The notes under the pieces were generated by a model. The model worked only from the letters and a program-made list of their open reading frames with translations, searched no databases and was not told the DNA's origin. Shown piece by piece: positions 8,457 to 17,211 of a DNA stretch of 64,000 nucleotides. Within the stretch, counting starts at the first letter, position 1. Each line of letters starts with the position of its first letter. Origin of the DNA: Deltaproteobacteria bacterium (GTDB taxonomy: Bacteria; Myxococcota_A; UBA9160; UBA4427); assembly GCA_029261835.1 (NCBI GenBank), contig JAJDAO010000003.1, forward strand, positions 1 to 64,000, written 5' to 3'. A program made the position numbers and the translations under genes.

Positions 8457-10499
8457 ATGTCCGAGACGATGCGCGTACGGAGCTTCGAAAAGGTTCTGGT
8501 GGCGAATCGCGGCGAGATCGCGCGCCGCGTGATGCGAACCCTTCGCGAGATGGGGATCGCCAGCGTGGCGGTGTATTCGGACGCCGATGTCGCTGCGCCC
8601 CATGTGCGCGATGCCGACGAGGGGGTTCGCATCGGGGCGGCCGCCAGCGCCGAGTCCTACCTCTCGATCGATCGTATTCTCGAGGCGGCTGGCAGAGTGG
8701 GAGCGGATGCCGTGCACCCCGGCTACGGCTTCCTGGCCGAGAATGCGGAGTTCGCCGCTCGCTGTGCCGAGGCCGGGCTCGTCTTCATCGGGCCGGGCGT
8801 GGATGCGATTCGCCGCATGGGAAGCAAGATAGAGGCGAAGACCATCATGCTGGAGGCCGGCGTGCCGGTGATTCCCGGCTTCTCGGCGGTTGGGCTCTCC
8901 GATCGCGAGATCGCCGAGCAGGCGCGTGAGGTCGGCTACCCGATTCTCGTCAAAGCCTCGGCGGGTGGCGGCGGCAAGGGGATGCGCATCGTGTCGGCGC
9001 CGGAGGCGTTGCCCGACGCGCTGGCGGCGGCTCGGCGCGAGGCGAAAGGCGCCTTTGGCGACGACACGCTGCTGATCGAGCGGTACTTCGAGGCGACGCG
9101 GCATGTCGAGCTGCAGATCTTCGGAGATGAGCACGGTCAGGTGATCCACTGTTTCGAGCGGGAGTGCTCGATCCAGCGTCGACACCAGAAGGTGATCGAG
9201 GAGGCGCCATCGCCCGCTCTCGACGAAGCGCTACGCCGTCGCATGGGGGCGGCGGCCGTGGCGGCGGGCAAGGCGATCGGCTACCTGGGTGCCGGCACGG
9301 TCGAGTTCATTCTGGACCGCAGCGGCGACTTCTACTTCCTCGAGGTCAACACGCGGCTGCAGGTCGAGCACCCGGTGACCGAGGCGACGACGGGTCTCGA
9401 TCTGGTGCGCATGCAGATCGACGTGGCGCAGGGTCGTCCGCTGCTCGTGGAGCAGGAGGATCTAGCGATCTCGGGCCACGCCATCGAGGTGCGGCTCTAC
9501 GCGGAGGATCCCAGCAAGGACTTCCTCCCCGCCACGGGCCGCGTGGCGCTCTGGTCGGTGCCTGAGCTACCCGGGCTGCGCGTCGACAGCGGTGTCGAGG
9601 CGGGCAGCGAGATCGGCGTCCACTACGACCCCATGCTCGCCAAGGTGATTGCACACGGTGCCACGCGCGAACAGGCACGCCGGCGCCTGGTTCGCGGCCT
9701 GCGCCAGCTCGGCCTGGGCGGCGTGGTGACCAATCGCGACTTCCTGCTGGCCGTGCTCGAACATCCGGCCTTTTGCGAGGCCGAGCTCGACACCCACTTC
9801 ATCGAACGTCATCTGCCGCCCGAAACGCGCAGCACGCCGGTCGACGCATGCGTGCGCCGCCTGCACGCCATCGGGGCGACGCTTGCCCTGTATCTCGCGC
9901 GCCGTCAGCAGCCCGGACCGCTGCCCCCCAGCATTCCCTCCGGCTGGCGCAACAACCGCTGGCGTTCGCATGAGCAGGTTTTCCGGCTGGGCGAGGAGTC
10001 GCTCGAGGTACGTTACATCGCGCATGCTTCGGGCCACTTCGAGGTCGAGGCGGGCGAGCCCGGCGAGAGCGGTGAGCGCGTATCGTCGGACGTGTGCGAG
10101 GTCGAGCGGCACGGGGACGTGCTGATCGCCGAGATTGATGGCGTACGTCGCCGCTTCCAGCTCGCGGAAGACGGGGATCGCATCGTTGTCCAGGGCGCGG
10201 ATGCCACCTCCGAATTCGAGTGTGTACCCCGTTTTCCGCCGCCGACTGGCGAGCAGATTGCGGGGGGCTGCGCGGCGCCGATGACCGGCGTGATTCGCAA
10301 GGTTTGTGTCGCAGTGGGGGACGCTGTGGAGGAGGGGGCGCTGCTGCTCGTGCTCGAGGCCATGAAGATGGAGCACCAGCTCGTCGCACACGCCGCTGGC
10401 GTGGTGGCAGAATTGCGTGTCGAAGAAGGGCAGATGGTCGATCCCGATGACGTCCTGGTGGTCGTCGAGGCGGTTGACGACGAGAGCGAAGCCCCGTGA
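8457..10499 (+). CDS. Acyl-CoA carboxylase biotin carboxylase/BCCP (alpha) subunit
   Basis: A 680-residue alpha subunit of a biotin-dependent acyl-CoA carboxylase. Residues 1-450 form biotin carboxylase: KVLVANRGEIARRV near the start, the ATP-grasp glycine loop AGGGGKGMRI near 172, and EVNTRLQVEHPVTE near 300. A middle linker follows. The C-terminal biotinyl domain carries VLEAMKMEHQ with the biotinylated Lys at about 637. Length and order match methylcrotonyl- or geranyl-CoA carboxylase alpha. It works with the beta subunit immediately upstream. Confidence 0.93.
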   Translation: MSETMRVRSFEKVLVANRGEIARRVMRTLREMGIASVAVYSDADVAAPHVRDADEGVRIGAAASAESYLSIDRILEAAGRVGADAVHPGYGFLAENAEFAARCAEAGLVFIGPGVDAIRRMGSKIEAKTIMLEAGVPVIPGFSAVGLSDREIAEQAREVGYPILVKASAGGGGKGMRIVSAPEALPDALAAARREAKGAFGDDTLLIERYFEATRHVELQIFGDEHGQVIHCFERECSIQRRHQKVIEEAPSPALDEALRRRMGAAAVAAGKAIGYLGAGTVEFILDRSGDFYFLEVNTRLQVEHPVTEATTGLDLVRMQIDVAQGRPLLVEQEDLAISGHAIEVRLYAEDPSKDFLPATGRVALWSVPELPGLRVDSGVEAGSEIGVHYDPMLAKVIAHGATREQARRRLVRGLRQLGLGGVVTNRDFLLAVLEHPAFCEAELDTHFIERHLPPETRSTPVDACVRRLHAIGATLALYLARRQQPGPLPPSIPSGWRNNRWRSHEQVFRLGEESLEVRYIAHASGHFEVEAGEPGESGERVSSDVCEVERHGDVLIAEIDGVRRRFQLAEDGDRIVVQGADATSEFECVPRFPPPTGEQIAGGCAAPMTGVIRKVCVAVGDAVEEGALLLVLEAMKMEHQLVAHAAGVVAELRVEEGQMVDPDDVLVVVEAVDDESEAP

Positions 10500-10530
10500 G
10501 AGTGGGCGGGCTTGCGGAGGGGGATGCGTG

Positions 10531-11319
10531 GTGCCGAGTGAAGAGGTGACGAAGTACGAGCGGCGCGGGCAAGCAGCCTGGATCACCCTCGATTCTCCCG
10601 CCACGCGCAATGCACTGTCGGCGGCGCTGGTCGAGGAGTTCACCGCGCATCTGCAGGCAGCCCACGCCGACGACGCGGTTCGCGTCATCGTGCTCACCGG
10701 GGCGGGGTCGGCCTTCTGCGCCGGTGCCGATCTGAAGAACCGCGGCGATATGGGTGGGCCCGGTCAGCGTAGCGGCAATCCCTTCATCGACGTGATGACG
10801 CTCATGCGAGACGGTCCCAAGCCGTTGATCTGCGCCGTCAACGGGGCGGCTTTCGGCGGCGGGCTCGGCCTGGTGGCGACCGGCGACATCGCGATCGGCG
10901 TGGCGGGGGCCAAGTTCAGCTTCAGCGAGGTCCGCATCGGGCTGATCCCCGCCATGATCTCAGTGGCCGTGCTGCCCAAGCTCGGCGAGCATCTCACGAT
11001 GCGGCTCTTTCTCACCGGCGAGCGCTTCACCGCAGAACGCGCGCTCGAGTACGGTTTGCTCCATCGCGTGGTCTCGGCGGACCAGCTCGAGACGGCCGTG
11101 CAGGAGGAGGTCGACGCCATCTGCAAGGGTGGCCCCATCGCGATCCGCGAAGCCAAGCGGCTCGTGCGCCTGGTGGCGCGGCTTCCCGAGGAGGAGGCCT
11201 TTGCCTACGCGGGGAAGAAGATCGCCGAGCTCTTCGCCTCCGAGGAGGCGGCGGAGGGCATGGCCGCGTTTGCGCAGAAGCGCCCGCCGCGCTGGGTCGT
11301 GCCCGAAGGAGGGGAGTGA
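10531..11319 (+). CDS. Enoyl-CoA hydratase/isomerase, methylglutaconyl-CoA hydratase-like
   Basis: A 262-residue crotonase-fold enzyme. AAFGGGLGLVATGDIAI gives the oxyanion-hole region. The first crotonase catalytic Glu is absent there, whereas the Glu in FSFSEVRIGLIPAMIS is kept. This pattern matches the LiuC/AtuE/AUH branch that hydrates 3-methylglutaconyl-type CoAs, the product expected from the upstream carboxylase. The start is GTG 10531 after GGAGGGGG; GTG 10528 is possible. Its stop is 3 bases before the AtuA-family gene. Confidence 0.9.
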   Translation: MPSEEVTKYERRGQAAWITLDSPATRNALSAALVEEFTAHLQAAHADDAVRVIVLTGAGSAFCAGADLKNRGDMGGPGQRSGNPFIDVMTLMRDGPKPLICAVNGAAFGGGLGLVATGDIAIGVAGAKFSFSEVRIGLIPAMISVAVLPKLGEHLTMRLFLTGERFTAERALEYGLLHRVVSADQLETAVQEEVDAICKGGPIAIREAKRLVRLVARLPEEEAFAYAGKKIAELFASEEAAEGMAAFAQKRPPRWVVPEGGE

Positions 11320-11322
11320 GCC

Positions 11323-13092
11323 ATGGGCGACGTGCTTCGTATCGCCAATTGCAGCGGCTTCTACGGAGATCGACTGAGCGCCGCACGCGAGATGGTCGAA
11401 GGTGGTCCGATCGACGTATTGACTGGCGACTACCTGGCCGAGCTGACGATGATGATCCTCTTCAAGGGGCGCCTCAAGGACCCCAAGCTCGGCTACGCGC
11501 GCACCTTCTTGCGACAGCTCGAAGAGGTTGCGGTGTCGTGCAAAGAGCGCGGCATCCGCATCGTGGTCAACGCGGGCGGCCTCAATCCCAGGGGCTGCGC
11601 AGAGGCCGCTCGGGCGATCTACGAGAAGCTCGGCATCGAGGCGAGCGTCGCACACATCGAGGGTGACGACCTGATGCCGCAGCTGCAGGAGCTGCAAGCG
11701 GCCGGGGAGACCCTCGATCATCTCGACAAGGGTGTACCACTCTCTTCGCTCGAAGCGCCTGTGCTGAGCGCCAATGCCTATCTCGGTGGCTGGGGGATCG
11801 CCGCGGCGCTCGAGCAGGGAGCGGACCTCGTGATCTGCCCGCGTGTTACCGATGCCGCGCTCACGCTCGGTCCGGCCGCCTGGAAGTTCGGCTGGGCGCG
11901 GGATGACTGGGATCGCCTGGCGGCGGGCGTGGTGGCGGGCCACATCATCGAGTGCGGCTCCCAGTGCACCGGCGGCAATTACGCGTTCTTCCAGGAAGTT
12001 CCGCGTCTCGAGTATCCCGGCTTTCCGATTGCCGAGATGAGCGAAGACGGCAGCTTCGTCATCACCAAGCACCCCGAGGCTGGAGGTCTGGTCTCGCTGG
12101 GTACGGTGACGGCCCAGCTTCTGTATGAGATCGCCGGTCCCGAGTATCCCAACCCCGACGTCACGGCCCGCTTCGACTCGATCGAGATCGAGCAGGAGGG
12201 CCCGGACAGGGTGCGAGTCAGTGGTGTGAAGGGCGAGCCGGCCCCCGCGACGACGAAGGTCTGCATCAACCACCTCGGCGGTTACAAGAACAGCATGACG
12301 TTTGTGCTGACGGGCCTCGACATCGAGCAGAAGGCCGAGCTGGCCGAGCGGACGCTGTGGCAGCTCGTCGGTGGGCGCGAGCAGTTCGCCGAGACGCACG
12401 TCTCGCTGCGTCGCTCCGAGACGCGCGATCCGACTAGCAACGAGGAAGCTTTCGCGTTCCTCACCGTATCGGTGAAGGATTCCGACGGCGCGAAGGTGGG
12501 GCGCGCCTTTTCGGGCAAAGTCGTCGAGATGGCGCTGGCCAGCTATCCCGGCTTCACCACGACCGCCCCGCCGAGTGGCGAGCAACAGTTCGGTGTCTAC
12601 TGGCCGGCGCTCGTCTCTGCCTCGGCCGTGACACACCGCGTGGTGCTCGATGACGGCCGCGAGATCGAGGTGGCCCCGACGGTGCCTCCGAGCGACTTCG
12701 AGAAGCCGTCTGGCCCGGCTGGACCAGAGGGCCCGGTCCCCGCCGGCAGGGGCCGCGATCTGCCGCTGGGCCGTATCTGCGGCGCGCGTTCGGGCGACAA
12801 GGGTGGCAACGCGAACCTGGGCGTCTGGCTGATGAATGTCGATGCCTATCGCTGGCTCGAGGCTTTTCTCACCGTCGAGAAGCTTCGAGAGCTGCTGGTC
12901 GAGACGCGCGAGCTCGAAGTCGAGCGCTACGTCTTCCCGAAGCTGCTCGCGATGAACTTCGTGATCAAGGGGCTGCTTGGCGACGGCGTCGCGGCCTCGC
13001 TGCGCAGTGATCCGCAGGCCAAGAGCCTCGGGGAGTATCTGCGCGCGAAGGTCGTGGAAATCCCCTGCAGTCTACTGCCCGCGGATCCCTGA
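11323..13092 (+). CDS. AtuA family protein (DUF1446 plus AtuA-like C-terminal domain)
   Basis: A 589-residue protein. About 1-450 is the DUF1446 domain (IANCSGFYGDRLSAAREM at the start). The C-terminal domain contains GARSGDKGGNANLGVW, the signature of AtuA-like proteins. AtuA is needed for growth on acyclic terpenes in Pseudomonas, but its reaction is not established to my knowledge. Position directly behind carboxylase and hydratase genes reproduces the Atu/Liu arrangement and is the best evidence for its role. No HMG-CoA lyase (LiuE) gene is visible nearby, so the final cleavage step is unassigned. Confidence 0.9.
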   Translation: MGDVLRIANCSGFYGDRLSAAREMVEGGPIDVLTGDYLAELTMMILFKGRLKDPKLGYARTFLRQLEEVAVSCKERGIRIVVNAGGLNPRGCAEAARAIYEKLGIEASVAHIEGDDLMPQLQELQAAGETLDHLDKGVPLSSLEAPVLSANAYLGGWGIAAALEQGADLVICPRVTDAALTLGPAAWKFGWARDDWDRLAAGVVAGHIIECGSQCTGGNYAFFQEVPRLEYPGFPIAEMSEDGSFVITKHPEAGGLVSLGTVTAQLLYEIAGPEYPNPDVTARFDSIEIEQEGPDRVRVSGVKGEPAPATTKVCINHLGGYKNSMTFVLTGLDIEQKAELAERTLWQLVGGREQFAETHVSLRRSETRDPTSNEEAFAFLTVSVKDSDGAKVGRAFSGKVVEMALASYPGFTTTAPPSGEQQFGVYWPALVSASAVTHRVVLDDGREIEVAPTVPPSDFEKPSGPAGPEGPVPAGRGRDLPLGRICGARSGDKGGNANLGVWLMNVDAYRWLEAFLTVEKLRELLVETRELEVERYVFPKLLAMNFVIKGLLGDGVAASLRSDPQAKSLGEYLRAKVVEIPCSLLPADP

Positions 13093-13200
13093 GCCGCGCC
13101 CGCTGGCGCCGGTTCCCGACCCCTCCCAAGCGGGACGGCTGCGGCCTATGCTGTCGCCTTTCGTTCTTCTCTAGCCTTCCCCCGGCGAAGCGAGGTGAAG

Positions 13201-13524
13201 ATGGGGATCCCCGGTCCGCAGGAGCTGGCGCTATTGCTGCTCGTCGCCGTCGGCGCCTTCGTGCTGCGCAGGGTGATTCAGCTGCAGCTGTCCGAGGACT
13301 CGCGTCCGGCCGGCTCCCCACCCGAGACTCGCACGAAGGCCGGGGTTCGCGCGCCGATGCGGCTCGCCATCGTCGCCTCGTTCATCTTCGTCGCGATCGC
13401 GGCCCTGGTGCTCGAGCCCTGGGTGAGGGACCCTGTCTCCTTCTTTGCCTACGGTGTGCTGCCTGTCGTTGCAGCCTGGGGGGTGGCATGGGTGATGGCG
13501 GGATCGGACAAGAGCGCCGGATGA
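13201..13524 (+). CDS. Small membrane protein of unknown function
   Basis: A 107-residue protein with three predicted hydrophobic segments: ELALLLLVAVGAFVLRR (about 8-24), LAIVASFIFVAIAALVLEP (mid) and FAYGVLPVVAAWGVAWVMAG near the end. ATG 13201 is preferred because GAGG sits 5 bases upstream; GTG 13195 is an alternative. It lies about 100 bases after the AtuA-family gene and 10 before the CPTC-domain gene, so it may start the selenoprotein sub-operon. I recognise no family; a membrane anchor for the next two proteins is a guess. Confidence 0.6.
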   Translation: MGIPGPQELALLLLVAVGAFVLRRVIQLQLSEDSRPAGSPPETRTKAGVRAPMRLAIVASFIFVAIAALVLEPWVRDPVSFFAYGVLPVVAAWGVAWVMAGSDKSAG

Positions 13525-13534
13525 ACTCGCCGTC

Positions 13535-14983
13535 ATGAGCCAGTCGTCTGTGCCGAAGCTGCCCGAGGGCATCGTCGCCTTCGTGAAGCGCGATTGCCCC
13601 ACCTGCGAGCTGGTTGCGCCGGTGTTGCGAGATCTCGCTGGGAAGGTTGCACTGACGGTCTACGCACAGGACGACCCCGGTTTTCCCGATGGTGTGGAGA
13701 GGCGTGACGACCGCGAGCTCGAAGTGTCCTGGCATCACCGCATCGAGGCCGTCCCGACATTGCTGCGAGTGACCGGCGGTAGCGAGCAGGAGCGCGTGCT
13801 CGGCTGGCAGCGAGAGGAGTGGGAGGCGCTCACAGGCGTGTCGAACCTGGGGCCCGGACTGCCCGAGCTGCGCCCCGGTTGCGGCTCGCTATCCGTCGAT
13901 CCCGATCGCGCGCCGGAGCTGGCGGTTCGTTTCGGCGCTTCGAGGTTGCGCTCGCGGCGGATTGAGCTCGGTGGCCGGGAAGATGAGATGGAGGCGCTCT
14001 TCGAGCGCGGCTGGACGGACGGTCTGCCGGTGGTGCCGCCCACCGAGAAGCGCGTGCTTGCCATGCTCGAGGGGACGCCGCGCTCGCCGGACGAGTGCGT
14101 GGCGCTGGTCCCACCCGACCTCGTCGAGTGCACGGTTGAGAAGGTGGCGATCAACGCCGTGATGGCAGGCTGCCGACCCGAATACCTGCCCGTCGTGCTG
14201 GCGGCCGTCGAGGCGGCGTGCAGCGACGAGTTCAACATGCACGGATTGCTTGCGACCACGCTGGGGACGGGTCCCGTCATCATCGTCAACGGGCCGATTC
14301 GCCGGGCCGTCGGCATGAACTCGGGTCGCAACGTCTTCGGGCAGGGCAACCGGGCCAACGCCAGCATTGGCCGCGCACTTCAGCTCGTGGTTCGCAATGT
14401 GGGGGGCGGGCGACCCGGCGAGGTCGATCGCGCCACCTTCGGCAATCCGGGCAAGCTCTCCTTCTGCTTTGCCGAGGACGAAGAGGGATCGCCCTGGTCG
14501 CCGCTCTCGGTCGACCTCGGTGCCGAGCCGGGCGTCAGCACGGTGACGCTCTTCCCCGGTGAGGGACCGCGCAGCATCATCGATCAGGCCTCTCGCGAGC
14601 CGGAGTCGCTCGCGCGCAGCTATGCCGCGAGTCTGCGCACGCTGCATCATCCGAAGCTCGTACTCGGCTTCGACTGCATCCTGGCAATCGGACCCGAACA
14701 CGCGCGGGTCTTCGCCGAGGCGGGCTGGAGCAAGCAGCAGCTCAGTGACCGGCTGCAGGCGCTGCTGCAGATTCCCTTTGACGAGCTGGCGCGCGGGGCG
14801 GGGGGGATGGCCGAGGGGATGCCGGATGCGCTCGCATCGGCGGGCAGCCTGCCGAAGTTTCGCCCGGGCGGAATTCTGATCGTTCACTGTGGTGGGGAGG
14901 CGGGGCTCTTCTCTACCCTGATCGGCGGCTGGCTCAACGGGGAGATGGGGAGCCAGCCGGTGCTGAGGGAGATCCGACCATGA
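13535..14983 (+). CDS. Thioredoxin-like CPTC domain fused to a conserved domain of unknown function
   Basis: A 482-residue two-part protein. Residues about 12-90 look like a thioredoxin/glutaredoxin fold: VAFVKRDCPTCE places Cys21 and Cys24, and IEAVPTLLRV gives the cis-Pro motif (Pro74). Residues about 135-482 form an unrecognised domain with GWTDGLPVVPPTE, NGPIRRAVGMNSG, GFDCILAIGPEHA and IVHCGGEAG. No signal peptide is seen. It overlaps the selenoprotein gene by ATGA (14980-14983), implying coupled translation and a joint function. A redox relay between the CPTC pair and the selenoprotein's UGSC is inference. Confidence 0.75.
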   Translation: MSQSSVPKLPEGIVAFVKRDCPTCELVAPVLRDLAGKVALTVYAQDDPGFPDGVERRDDRELEVSWHHRIEAVPTLLRVTGGSEQERVLGWQREEWEALTGVSNLGPGLPELRPGCGSLSVDPDRAPELAVRFGASRLRSRRIELGGREDEMEALFERGWTDGLPVVPPTEKRVLAMLEGTPRSPDECVALVPPDLVECTVEKVAINAVMAGCRPEYLPVVLAAVEAACSDEFNMHGLLATTLGTGPVIIVNGPIRRAVGMNSGRNVFGQGNRANASIGRALQLVVRNVGGGRPGEVDRATFGNPGKLSFCFAEDEEGSPWSPLSVDLGAEPGVSTVTLFPGEGPRSIIDQASREPESLARSYAASLRTLHHPKLVLGFDCILAIGPEHARVFAEAGWSKQQLSDRLQALLQIPFDELARGAGGMAEGMPDALASAGSLPKFRPGGILIVHCGGEAGLFSTLIGGWLNGEMGSQPVLREIRP

Positions 14984-15513
14984 GCGAACACGAGGCCGGG
15001 CGCGTGCTGCTCGATCCGACGGGCGAGCGACGAAAACCGATTCGCGAGCGGCTGGCGCGGCCGGCGCGGCTCGAGGGGTTGACGGTGGGGCTGCTCGACA
15101 TCGCGAAGGCGCGCGGCGACATCTTCCTCGACCGTCTGGCGGAGCTACTCGCCGAGCGTGGTGCGGTGGTCAAGCGCTACCGCAAGCCGACGTTCACCAA
15201 ACCGGCTCCCATCGACGTGCGGCAGCAGATTGCCCAGGAGTGCGGCGCCGTCGTCGAGGCCCTCGCCGATTGAGGGAGCTGCACGTCGTGCAGTGTGCAC
15301 GACATGGTGAATCTCGAGGCTCAGGGCGTGCCGGGGGTCTTCGTCGCGAGTCGTGAGTTTGCCGACGGCGCGGATGTCCAGGCCCGCAGCCTGGGTGTCG
15401 AGCCGGCCGCTGTCTACGTGCCGCATCCCATTCAAGATCGTACCGATGATGAGATGATTGCTATCGCTGAGGCGGCCTTCGAGGAGATCGTGCGAAAGCT
15501 CGTCACTCCCTGA
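14980..15513 (+). CDS. UGSC family selenoprotein (in-frame UGA = Sec98)
   Basis: A 177-residue reading frame if the TGA at 15271-15273 is read as selenocysteine. Upstream it encodes LLDPTGERRKPIRERLARP and ends GAVVEALAD. Immediately after the TGA, in the same frame, come GSCTSCSVHDMVNLEAQG and continuous coding to the TGA at 15511. The motif is therefore U98-G-S-C101-T-S-C104, the hallmark of the UGSC (seleno)protein family, whose Cys homologues carry CGSC. A SECIS-like hairpin follows at 15285-15303. Split calls would give a 97-residue protein and a 72-residue fragment starting at GTG 15295. Function unknown; a redox role through the U/C motif is likely. Start ATG overlaps the upstream stop. 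Confidence 0.85.
15285..15303 (+). promoter_or_regulatory. Bacterial SECIS-like stem-loop after the UGA
   Basis: GTCGTGC (15285-15291) pairs perfectly with GCACGAC (15297-15303) around the 5-base loop AGTGT. The loop begins 18 bases after the UGA and has G at its second position. That fits the bacterial SECIS rule of an apical loop with an early G about 16-37 nt downstream of UGA, recognised by SelB. An overlapping alternative hairpin (15279-15293) exists but puts its loop too close to the UGA. Confidence 0.7.
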
Positions 15514-15559
15514 GTCGACTGGCGGGCTCGGGCGCACGCCTGCCGACGGCGCGGGTTGT

Positions 15560-16276
15560 TCAGCTCTCCGCGAGTGCGCTTGCCGGCACGAGCAGGCGCT
15601 GGCAGTGCCCGCAGCAGTGCACGGCATCGGCGCGCCGAACATCGAGCACGAGCTGGGGCGGCAGGGCGAGTCTGCACTCCGGGCAGGCCTTGCCACTCAG
15701 AACGGCGACGGCCGGCCGATGCCTCTGCGCGATCCGCTCGTAGCGCTCGAGTAAGCCTGGTTCGAGCTGCTCGCACTCCTTCTGCCGGCGTTCGCGCAGG
15801 TCCGCCATCTGCGCCTGGAGATGCTGCGCGCGCTCGTCGATTTCCGCGAGACGCGCCGGCAGTGTTTCTTCGAGCTCGCTCGACGTGTTCTGCGCCTGCT
15901 CCAGCCGCGTCTTCGCCTCGTCGATCGCCTCCATGAGTTCGAGAGCCTTCGTTTCGAACCGAGAACTCTCCTGGCCAGCATGCTCGATCTCATGCTGCAG
16001 CGCTTCGTAGGCGTGCGTCGACGTGATCTGTCCGGTCTGGCCGTTGAGATGAACGATCAGTGCCTCCTGATCGCGCATCTGCGCTTCGAGCTGTCGCTCT
16101 TCCTGCTCTTCAGCGCGTAGCAGCGCCTCGGCTGCGGCGACGTCCTGTCGAGCTGCTGCAACTTGCTGCCCGAGCGCTTCCCGCTCCTCCGGAAGTCGAC
16201 CGAAATCGTCACCGATACGTGACAGGTCGGCGTCGATGGACTGAATGTCGATGAGCAGGCGCAGGCTTTGGAGCAA
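15560..16276 (-). CDS. C4-type zinc ribbon, coiled-coil protein (zf-RING_7/DUF164-like)
   Basis: A 238-residue protein: a long alpha-helical coiled coil from about 10 to 185, rich in Glu, Gln, Arg and Leu, then a C-terminal zinc ribbon. The zinc ligands are C198xxC201 and C222xxC225, with an extra Cys221. The architecture matches the CT398/HP0958-like family, which includes proteins implicated in RNA handling and flagellar expression; the role here is unknown. It is convergent with the selenoprotein gene, with 46 bases between the stops. Confidence 0.85.
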   Translation of the reverse strand: MLQSLRLLIDIQSIDADLSRIGDDFGRLPEEREALGQQVAAARQDVAAAEALLRAEEQEERQLEAQMRDQEALIVHLNGQTGQITSTHAYEALQHEIEHAGQESSRFETKALELMEAIDEAKTRLEQAQNTSSELEETLPARLAEIDERAQHLQAQMADLRERRQKECEQLEPGLLERYERIAQRHRPAVAVLSGKACPECRLALPPQLVLDVRRADAVHCCGHCQRLLVPASALAES

Positions 16277-16572
16277 CGGCCACGTTCCTTCTTTGATCTG
16301 CCGAGTCTACCGCCTCGCCGTGGCCTTGCGCTCGCTCGCCCCGTGGGAAGCAGCACCTGGGCGCGCCGCTCCAGCCCGAACGCACGCGGCCCGATCGGTC
16401 TCCCTGTGCGCTCGTTTGGGCGCTGGCCGCCGCGATTGACCGCCTCTCGAATCGCTGTGAAGCTTGCCCCGGTGGGACCATTCGATGGTAGTGTCATGTC
16501 CAGCCGCAGGCCGAGCGTGCGGCTGCATGTCGTCGTGCTGCGAGCGGAATCAACGGAAGCGGACGGAAGATC
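16277..16572. other. Divergent intergenic region, nothing recognised
   Basis: About 296 bases separate the zinc-ribbon gene (-) from the corrinoid-protein gene (+). I see no RNase P RNA, cobalamin riboswitch or tRNA here. Promoters for both genes are expected, but no clear -35/-10 pair stands out. Confidence 0.5.
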
Positions 16573-17208
16573 ATGAGCAGGTTCGAAGAACTCTACGAAG
16601 CGGTCCTCAGCGGTGACAACGGCTCGGCGGCGGCGACCACACGCGACGCGCTCGAGCAAGGAGCCGACCCGCAACAACTCATCGACGAGGGGATGATCCC
16701 GGCCATGGCCGAGGCGGGGCGACGCTTCGAGGAGGCGGAGTACTTCGTGCCCGAGCTCTTGCTTGCGGCTCGGGCCATGAAGGCGGCTCTCGAACTGATT
16801 CGCCCGATGCTGTCGGCGCATCAGACGGAGATGAAACGATGCGTCGTTCTCGGCACCGTGAAGGGGGATCTGCACGACATCGGCAAGAATCTGGTGGCGG
16901 CCATGCTCGAGGGGGCGGGGTTCGATGTCGTGGATCTCGGCACGGACGTGGCACCGGAGCAGTTCGTTGAGGCTGCGCGAGAACAGAGTGCCGACCTGAT
17001 CGGCCTCTCCGCACTGCTGACCGCGACCATGCCCGCCATGAAGGCCACCATCGATGCCTTCGAAAAGGCAGGGCTGCGCGATCGCGTCAAGGTCTTCGTC
17101 GGCGGTGCGCCACTCTCCGACAGCTACGCGCAGGAGATCCACGCGGACGCCTATGCGGACAATGCCAGCGCGGCCGTTCGCGTGGCCCAGGCACTGGTGG
17201 GGGGCTGA
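16573..17208 (+). CDS. Corrinoid (B12-binding) methyltransferase protein
   Basis: A 211-residue corrinoid protein of the MtaC/MttC type. Residues 1-88 are the helical cap. The Rossmann B12 domain carries GDLHDIGKNLV with His101 as lower cobalt ligand, GLSALLTATMPAM and VGGAPLSDSYA. It shuttles a methyl group between a substrate methyltransferase and an acceptor. The gene 3 bases downstream is a homocysteine methyltransferase-like enzyme, the likely acceptor side. No substrate-specific MtaB, MttB or MtgB methyltransferase is visible in the window. Confidence 0.92.
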   Translation: MSRFEELYEAVLSGDNGSAAATTRDALEQGADPQQLIDEGMIPAMAEAGRRFEEAEYFVPELLLAARAMKAALELIRPMLSAHQTEMKRCVVLGTVKGDLHDIGKNLVAAMLEGAGFDVVDLGTDVAPEQFVEAAREQSADLIGLSALLTATMPAMKATIDAFEKAGLRDRVKVFVGGAPLSDSYAQEIHADAYADNASAAVRVAQALVGG

Positions 17209-17211
17209 GGC

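Noticed and set aside
15279..15293. A CTGCAC/GTGCAG hairpin right after the UGA as the SECIS.
   Set aside because: Its loop would be only about 11 bases from the UGA, closer than the known bacterial range; the overlapping 15285-15303 hairpin fits better.
15295..15513. A separate 72-residue protein starting at GTG 15295.
   Set aside because: It has no ribosome site and is in frame with the UGSC gene immediately upstream; read-through as a selenoprotein explains both halves.
16277..16572. A cobalamin riboswitch or RNase P RNA near the corrinoid gene.
   Set aside because: None of the conserved boxes of either RNA could be found on either strand.
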